DNA of 64,000 bases from Himantopus leucocephalus (lineage: Eukaryota > Chordata > Aves > Charadriiformes > Recurvirostridae), in the NCBI GenBank assembly GCA_003993805.1, contig RSEF01000001.1, forward strand, positions 206,836,656 to 206,900,655. Reading direction: 5' to 3'. The notes under the pieces are model-generated. The model searched no databases and was not told the origin of the DNA. It was given only the letters and a program-made list of their open reading frames with translations. This document shows positions 13,601 through 64,000 of this stretch, piece by piece (the first letter of the stretch is position 1; every line of letters begins with the position of its first letter). The translations under genes and the position numbers were made by a program.

Positions 13601-14010
13601 AGCAGCATTTGTGACAAACCCATTGGTCAGAATTAAACAGCATTTCCATCCAGGTTATATTTTTCTATTCTTATACAAGGAAGGTGTGTGTCTATAGATG
13701 ATACATTTTTGCAAATCATTCACTTTCTGATTTTGACTTTTAAAAATGAAGGCATTACTGGAACAAAAAGAAAGCACATTCTCTGATGGTTACTATTTGG
13801 GTACATGAGGCTTTGCACAGATGACAATCATCTCAAGAATGTTAGATCAGCTGAACTCAGATCTCATAGTAACAGGATTTAGTCACATTGATATTGACAG
13901 TGTTTTGGAGACTCTAAGGTTTGTTAATAAGTCAAACTATTTTCATATGTTTGTCAGTTAACTGGTGTTTCACTGCTACAGGAGCTCACAAATAATGTAA
14001 GCAGGTTTCA
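10690..14010. other. AT-rich non-coding sequence between CR1 fragments and the ATM 3' end
   Basis: Short frames only (under 95 codons) with no recognisable products. The part nearest 14000 may belong to a longer ATM 3' UTR. I see nothing else that I can support. Confidence 0.45.
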
Positions 14011-14014
14011 GTTA

Positions 14015-15871
14015 CATTTACAATATTTACATGCATTTTTATTTGCATTTTATTCAGCTTGAACAATGAAAATGTATAGACATTCAAAATATAGGCACTA
14101 AGCACCAAGTTAACAGCATTGCAGAGGAATAATTAAATTATTTCCTCTGAAGTTAGTCCTTCCTGAGACAATGTTATTAATATTAATGTTTCACTGTTTG
14201 CTGTAAGTAAAAAACCTAAACTGCGGCCCAGCATGATGAAAACATTCCTTTCCAAGTAACTCACGAAGGAAAGACAGGATCTGCCAAGTGCTTTTATGCA
14301 ATATTTATCTGGTAGCTAGGAGTTTTAGTATTAAATAACCCAAAACATGCCTGAAGATACTCTTCTATAAGAAGCATGAGAAAAATTTCCAGAAATACTA
14401 CCAGATTTTTTTAAGTCAGTGCTTAAAAATAAAAATTCTTTAAGTGCTTTTTGTTCAGTCCTTTCCTACCTGTCATTCTGTAATTGCTTGGTAGGACTCT
14501 TCTCCCTTTCCTAAGTGTCATTTAAAATTCACACACAGAGTGCGTGCTCTGTCAGTTGAGTTTCATTTCCAGAGCACAAATCACTGCATCCCTGGATAAG
14601 AGCTGTTCCCCACAGAAAAACCAGGATGCGCTTTTGGTTCCAAGAATCAACAGATATTTATGTCAGCTTCACAAAAACAAAATACAAAAGTCTCCTCTTG
14701 CCACATTGACATTAACTTATAAAACAAAGATACAGCATAAAAATTGCAGGAACACTGTACAAATAAAATCAGTGAAATGCTAATTAGAAAAGAAATTCTT
14801 CACTTATACTGCTATAAAAATGCATAAAGTATAAACTACGATCATGTGAGTATGCCAAATTTTATTTATGTTTTTACATATAAAGATAATTTGAGAAGGT
14901 TTATTAAATATACCAGCGAGTGTTATTTGAGTGGATTCTCCTATTATCCATATTCATTGACTATCCAATTACAGTTGGTCTTTTTAAGAAGCAGCAATAT
15001 GTTCTGTAAAACCATGTGCAATCAGAATGACATTTTTGTGCTCAAAATACAACTCAAATGTTTCTGACAGGAGTTTATTCCAGATGCAGAATGACTGTTT
15101 GCTTTAGAGCCGTATCTGGTATGTTAAGTTTCACTGTATAGTCGTTCTATTTTATCAAGGAAGTCTGAGCTACAAAAGCTAAATATTTCTTACTATTTAC
15201 TGTATACTATTACTGTATACTATTAAAGTAATGGTATAAAAATAAAGTACCAATATAATTTAATTTACAGCAAGAAAAAAAGCAGCCATGTTATACTTGG
15301 CTTAAAGTCCCTATCTAGTATCCATTTAACTAATCTGAAAAAAACTCAACCGCAAGGACCCTCCGTTCATTAAACGCGAGGTTCTCTGGTTTTCTTTTAT
15401 ATTCGCTGTAGCATTCTCCTTAAAGTATAACCCCTCTTTTGAAATGCACTTTAGCTAGTCATTCCATGACTCCTGGTTTTTAGATCATCCATTCTACAGG
15501 GTCACAGTACCATACAGAATTATTATATACAAGACTGCGGCTATTTAACTCACACACAAAAGTGATGAACCTCAGGCTTTAACAACATAACGCATCCAGT
15601 ATGCCCAAGCAAAGTCCTTGCAGGTCACAAGGAACATCAACACACTAGTTGGTGTTTTATACTGTACAGTGAACATAAATGGACAAAAAATGTTTTCTCG
15701 GTAACAGGTTATTGAGAGAAAACCCAAAACATCCACCGAATACTAGCACATATAAGCCTTCACAGTTGCTCCTGATACAAGTTTTAATTGTGAAATACCA
15801 ATTTGAAATGTTAAGACACACTTGCTGTATAAAACCAGGTTTCTTCTAAAAACGTGCTGGGTCCTTCCAAG
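14015..15871 (-). other. ATM: Probable ATM 3' UTR (distal end uncertain)
   Basis: Sequence after the ATM stop is AT-rich and has no other gene signature. On the minus strand, AATAAA signals occur at 14861-14866 and as a close pair at 14049-14054 and 14038-14043. The pair is the better candidate for the main polyadenylation site, giving a 3' UTR of about 1.8 kb. Human ATM has a longer 3' UTR, so transcription may run further. The end is an inference. Confidence 0.35.
14038..14054 (-). terminator. Candidate ATM polyadenylation signals (two AATAAA)
   Basis: On the minus strand the sequence reads AATAAAATGCAAATAAA, two overlapping-range canonical polyadenylation hexamers 11 bases apart, followed by TG/TA-rich sequence. 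They are in the right orientation, about 1.8 kb after the ATM stop. No transcript evidence is available here. Confidence 0.3.
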
Positions 15872-60799
<44,928 letters not shown>

Positions 60800-60949
60800 C
60801 TTAGACTAAATCAAATACACAGTATAAGTACCAGTGGTTTGTCATTAAACCTTTTCACTAACATACAGAATTCTTTAAAGTCTTTTTTAAACAGTTTTGT
60901 ATACAGATTTCACCAAAATTAATGAAGATTAGTGGTGCAGAGTCTAGTT

Positions 60950-61035
60950 GGAGGTCAGTAANNNNNNNNNNGGCCTCCTCTGGCCCCGCTCCAACAGCTC
61001 CGTGTCCTTCTGGTGCTGAGAGGACTGTTCCACTG
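60950..61035 (-). mobile_element. CR1 internal fragment with 10-N gap
   Basis: GGCCCCGCTCCAACAGCTCC followed by GTGTCCTTCTGGTGCTGAG is CR1 antisense body sequence. Ten Ns at 60962-60971 interrupt its left side. Confidence 0.75.
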
Positions 61036-61670
61036 TGCTGCTTTCTCCTAAGTACTATATTCATTCACAAAATAAAAGGGCATTATATCTAAAGGTAGTG
61101 ATCCAGAATAAACATTTGTTCTGTGTTCTAAGAGCTATAATTTAAAAAAAAAAGTCATCCTATGCTTATACATAGTGGAGCCTTCATTACAAATGATGTA
61201 ATTAAAGGCATAAGCTATTTAGTTCTGTGTCAGATTTTTTACAAATAGCGGGTTTCGGTAGTGCGAGTGTTTTGTGATGTTTCTTGCCGTGAAGTATTGC
61301 GTGAATTTATTTCTCCAGTTGTTTGTATAGATTTACAAATTCCACAGCCATATGTAATATTTATGCTTATTCAGGGGAAGTGAAGATTTCAAGCTTTACA
61401 ATAAAAATGTAAATGTATATATAGCACCTTTCTTCATGAGCAATTCCATGTGTCATCTAGATGTGAATTACTGGAATTTCATGGCAATCTAAAAATATTT
61501 AGCATAAAATGCAAAGGAAAAAAAAAAAAGAGAAATAGCCAGGCTTCTGCTGGATAACGAGGTTGGGTGGCGGAGTAAATGCTGTGTACAAGAAATGTGA
61601 AAAGGTACGGTCTCATTCCATTTGAAAAATACAGGGCTGCATTTCACTGCAAGACAATCAGCGGAATTCC

Positions 61671-61743
61671 CTGGCAGGGGGTTGGACTACATGATCTCCA
61701 GAGGTCCCTTCCAACCCTGACCATTCTGTGACTCTGTGATTCT
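61671..61743 (+). mobile_element. CR1 3' end
   Basis: CTGGCAGGGGGTTGGACTAC, then AGAGGTCCCTTCCAACCCTG, ending TGTGACTCTGTGATTCT. A sense CR1 terminus. Confidence 0.88.
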
Positions 61744-64000
61744 CCGTTCGCTAGTCTCGGAGTAAGTCGGATGGCAATGATCTCTTACCCAGTTGAGAAA
61801 TGGAGAGGAGAGCTCCATCCTCTCCATCTCTGCAGCTGCCCCCGCTCCCCCCCACCGCCTCCCGCCCCAACCTGCCCTCCCGTATGGCTTCAATAACGCC
61901 CCGGGGCCAGACGGGGCACACTGGACTGTCCGATAAGGAAAATCGCATCTCATTTCAGCATTTTCTGCATAACACTTTGCCGCTAGTGATTATTATTACA
62001 AGTTAAATGCCAAAAATCCTTTCTGCTATTAGATTTTTCCTGTCATTGTCCTGGGTTGTCTGGATTGCATCTCAGAGACTTTTGAAAACTTTGATAATTT
62101 CGGACTTTTTTAAAAAAAAAATCTGAAATAAAAAAATCCAGACATCCTAAAGGTTCTTCTTGGTCATGGAAAATATATTTAGTGTATAAGATGGCTGTCA
62201 AAATCACTTTGATAAATTACTGTAACGTGGACATTATGCCGTTGACACGAACACACTGAAGATATTGAAGAATTAAAATTGAATGCAAATTAGGTTTTGA
62301 TTAAATTAATTCTGTGGACAACACTCTCCGTTTGCTGGGGGGAAACGTGCACTGCTGATACCAGCACCACTAAATATTTGAAAGTTTATTTCTGTTTTAA
62401 AATGTTCTTTCTATGCAAATTATATTATAAATAATCAGACCGCCTTTTGAACGGGGGATTCATGGGAATTCTTGAAATGATTAGGCAGCATTGCTTATTG
62501 GAAGTGCCGGCGTGGATGTTGGAGCCGAGGAAAAGCATGATTAAATCATTTGTTGCCCTTTGTTTGGCACATTGGGTTCACGTAATAATCTTTAGTTTCG
62601 TTTCCTTTTTTTAATGTATTCAAAAGAATAGCTCATTTTTCTAACTCGACTGTGTATTCTAGCGGTTGACATTATTTGTCAGGACATAAATTATATACTT
62701 TATGGAGTCTTCTCTGTCAAAAACTTGTAAGGTCACCGAACACCAAGGTATGTCATCCAGATAAACTAAATTCAAGAAGTTTATATTGCAGATCGCTTGA
62801 TATAAACAAGCTTCGTTATCGCTGGAATATTTTTTTTTGCCGCTAACATGCGAGGGTGCTAATGTATTTAAGAGGGTCGTTTCAAGAAAGGTAAATTCAA
62901 GGAGCGGGCTTTGTGTTAAGTTATGTATGAGCTGCAGGCAGAGCTGTGCTTGTGGTGTCTGACGGTTAATTCTGCCTCCTCCGCGCCACAGCCCTCCTCA
63001 CCCTCCTCTGTTCCCACCACTGCGTGAAGTTTTGGCATTAAGTTATTGTAAGGCAGAAGGTGAAACCTAAGGAGACACCTGGTAAAACGCAGACTTCTGA
63101 AAAGCAAAAAACCAGGTAATGGGTTGCAAAAATAAGATTCTGCTGGATTTCTCTGTGCACTGGTGCAGCATCCCAGTGGTTAGAGGTCTTTATGGCGCTA
63201 GAAGGAACCATCTCCTAGAGGGAACGTCACCAAAGAAGGCTACATTTTGTGTACTTGAACATGTAGGGTTAAACTAAACACTGACAAAAGGGGCTTTGCA
63301 TTAGAAAATTGTGAGAAGAATATAACCAAATGCTAAGAAGTTTGTTAGGCAGAAAGGAGAGAGCGAGGCTGCCGTGCAGTGAGCAGGAGCTGGGGGTACC
63401 CGGCCTGAGGCACCAGGTCCCTCCAGTACAAACTAGTCGTAGAAAACCTCAGCGGTCTTTCCAAGTGACCTGCAGTGACCCTAGCGCTCCAGCTTCCCCC
63501 CATTAGGATTTCTAAATAATTGTTTTGAGAGGCCGTCTGTAAGCTCTTCTCACGTTCATCGCACTAATCTGCGCTGTGGCCGTCCACAGATCGGGCTTGA
63601 AACAGATGTATCCTTATAAAATAATGGTGCTCACCTCTGATTAAATGAGTGCCTCTTAATTGTAAAACCAGAAATTCACCCTGAAAATATTGCACAGAAA
63701 TTGATTTTTATATTTAGCTAAATACTCTTAAGAGGTTGGGGTTTTTTCTTTTATGCGATTTCATCCATTTTTCACATTTTGGAATACAGTGATTCTTTTC
63801 ATATCTCCCTTTTTAAAATCAAACGTAATACAATCCAGAGCTGACCTTACTGACAGATGCTGTTTCCCCTTCTGCTCTCCGTTGTTCGTTATGTTTATAT
63901 CTCAATTATTTCTAGCGGTGTACACACAAATACAGTATTATTCCTGTTCGTACTGTCACAAAAACATTTGCTTTCTGTACTGTGTCATTTCGTGGTCTGG

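Larger units (their letters stand above)
60800..64000. other. Region 5' of ATM exon 14, no exon recognised
   Basis: If the assembly is right, this is ATM intron 13. No exon-13 peptide is visible. It holds a gapped CR1, a second CR1 end, a GC-rich patch (about 61799-61925) and several repeat-free AT-rich blocks with homeodomain-like cores (for example about 61250-61500, 61925-62010, 62270-62600 and 63540-63700) that look like conserved non-coding DNA. Confidence 0.45.

Noticed and set aside
61687..61953. 88-codon minus-strand frame with a GC-rich Gly/Ala stretch
   Set aside because: Its C-terminal end is CR1 sequence, and no splice or start context supports it; not ATM exon 13.

Overview
This window is bird nuclear DNA. 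It is AT-rich and intron-rich, it carries several CR1 LINE 3'-end fragments (the avian signature ending in repeats of ATTCTATG, or antisense CATAGAAT), and it is dominated by one large multi-exon vertebrate gene on the minus strand: ATM, the ataxia-telangiectasia mutated PI3K-related kinase. The species cannot be named from the sequence alone.

Layout. 1-2400: AT-rich sequence with no gene that I can support. 2400-3440: GC-rich block with an interrupted CR1 (100-N gap at 2554-2653) and a CpG island at about 2985-3440, an orphan promoter candidate. 3450-14000: AT-rich non-coding sequence with CR1 scraps, one conserved-looking block (about 4165-4295) and one exon-like open segment (4940-5061) of unknown identity. 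14000-15871: probable ATM 3' UTR. 15872-60799: ATM exons 14 to 63 (human numbering), read from high to low coordinates. 60800-64000: no recognisable exon; a gapped CR1, another CR1 end and several AT-rich stretches that look like conserved non-coding DNA.

ATM. I placed 44 exons individually by reading both splice boundaries and the translated peptide. Forty have exactly the exon length I recall for human ATM, and all join in frame. The visible coding total is 6020 nt (about 2005 codons), equivalent to human residues 709-3056 minus two blocks. The missing blocks are exons 28-30 and exons 48-50, and each coincides with a 100-N assembly gap (48430-48529 and 27851-27950), so they are most simply lost to assembly. 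Exons 1-13 are not in the window. The kinase domain, activation loop, FATC tail, the autophosphorylation SQ site equivalent to S1981, the redox cysteine equivalent to C2991 and the acetylation lysine equivalent to K3016 are all present, so the gene looks functional.

Distinctive points: a 21-nt in-frame 5' extension of exon 40 just before the S1981-equivalent site; a GC-AG intron after exon 24; small codon indels in exons 23, 24 and 37; and five places where a single 'n' sits between two near-identical direct repeats, which look like unmerged contig ends (probably two alleles), not biology. I found no CRISPR, tRNA, rRNA or novel multi-gene system.
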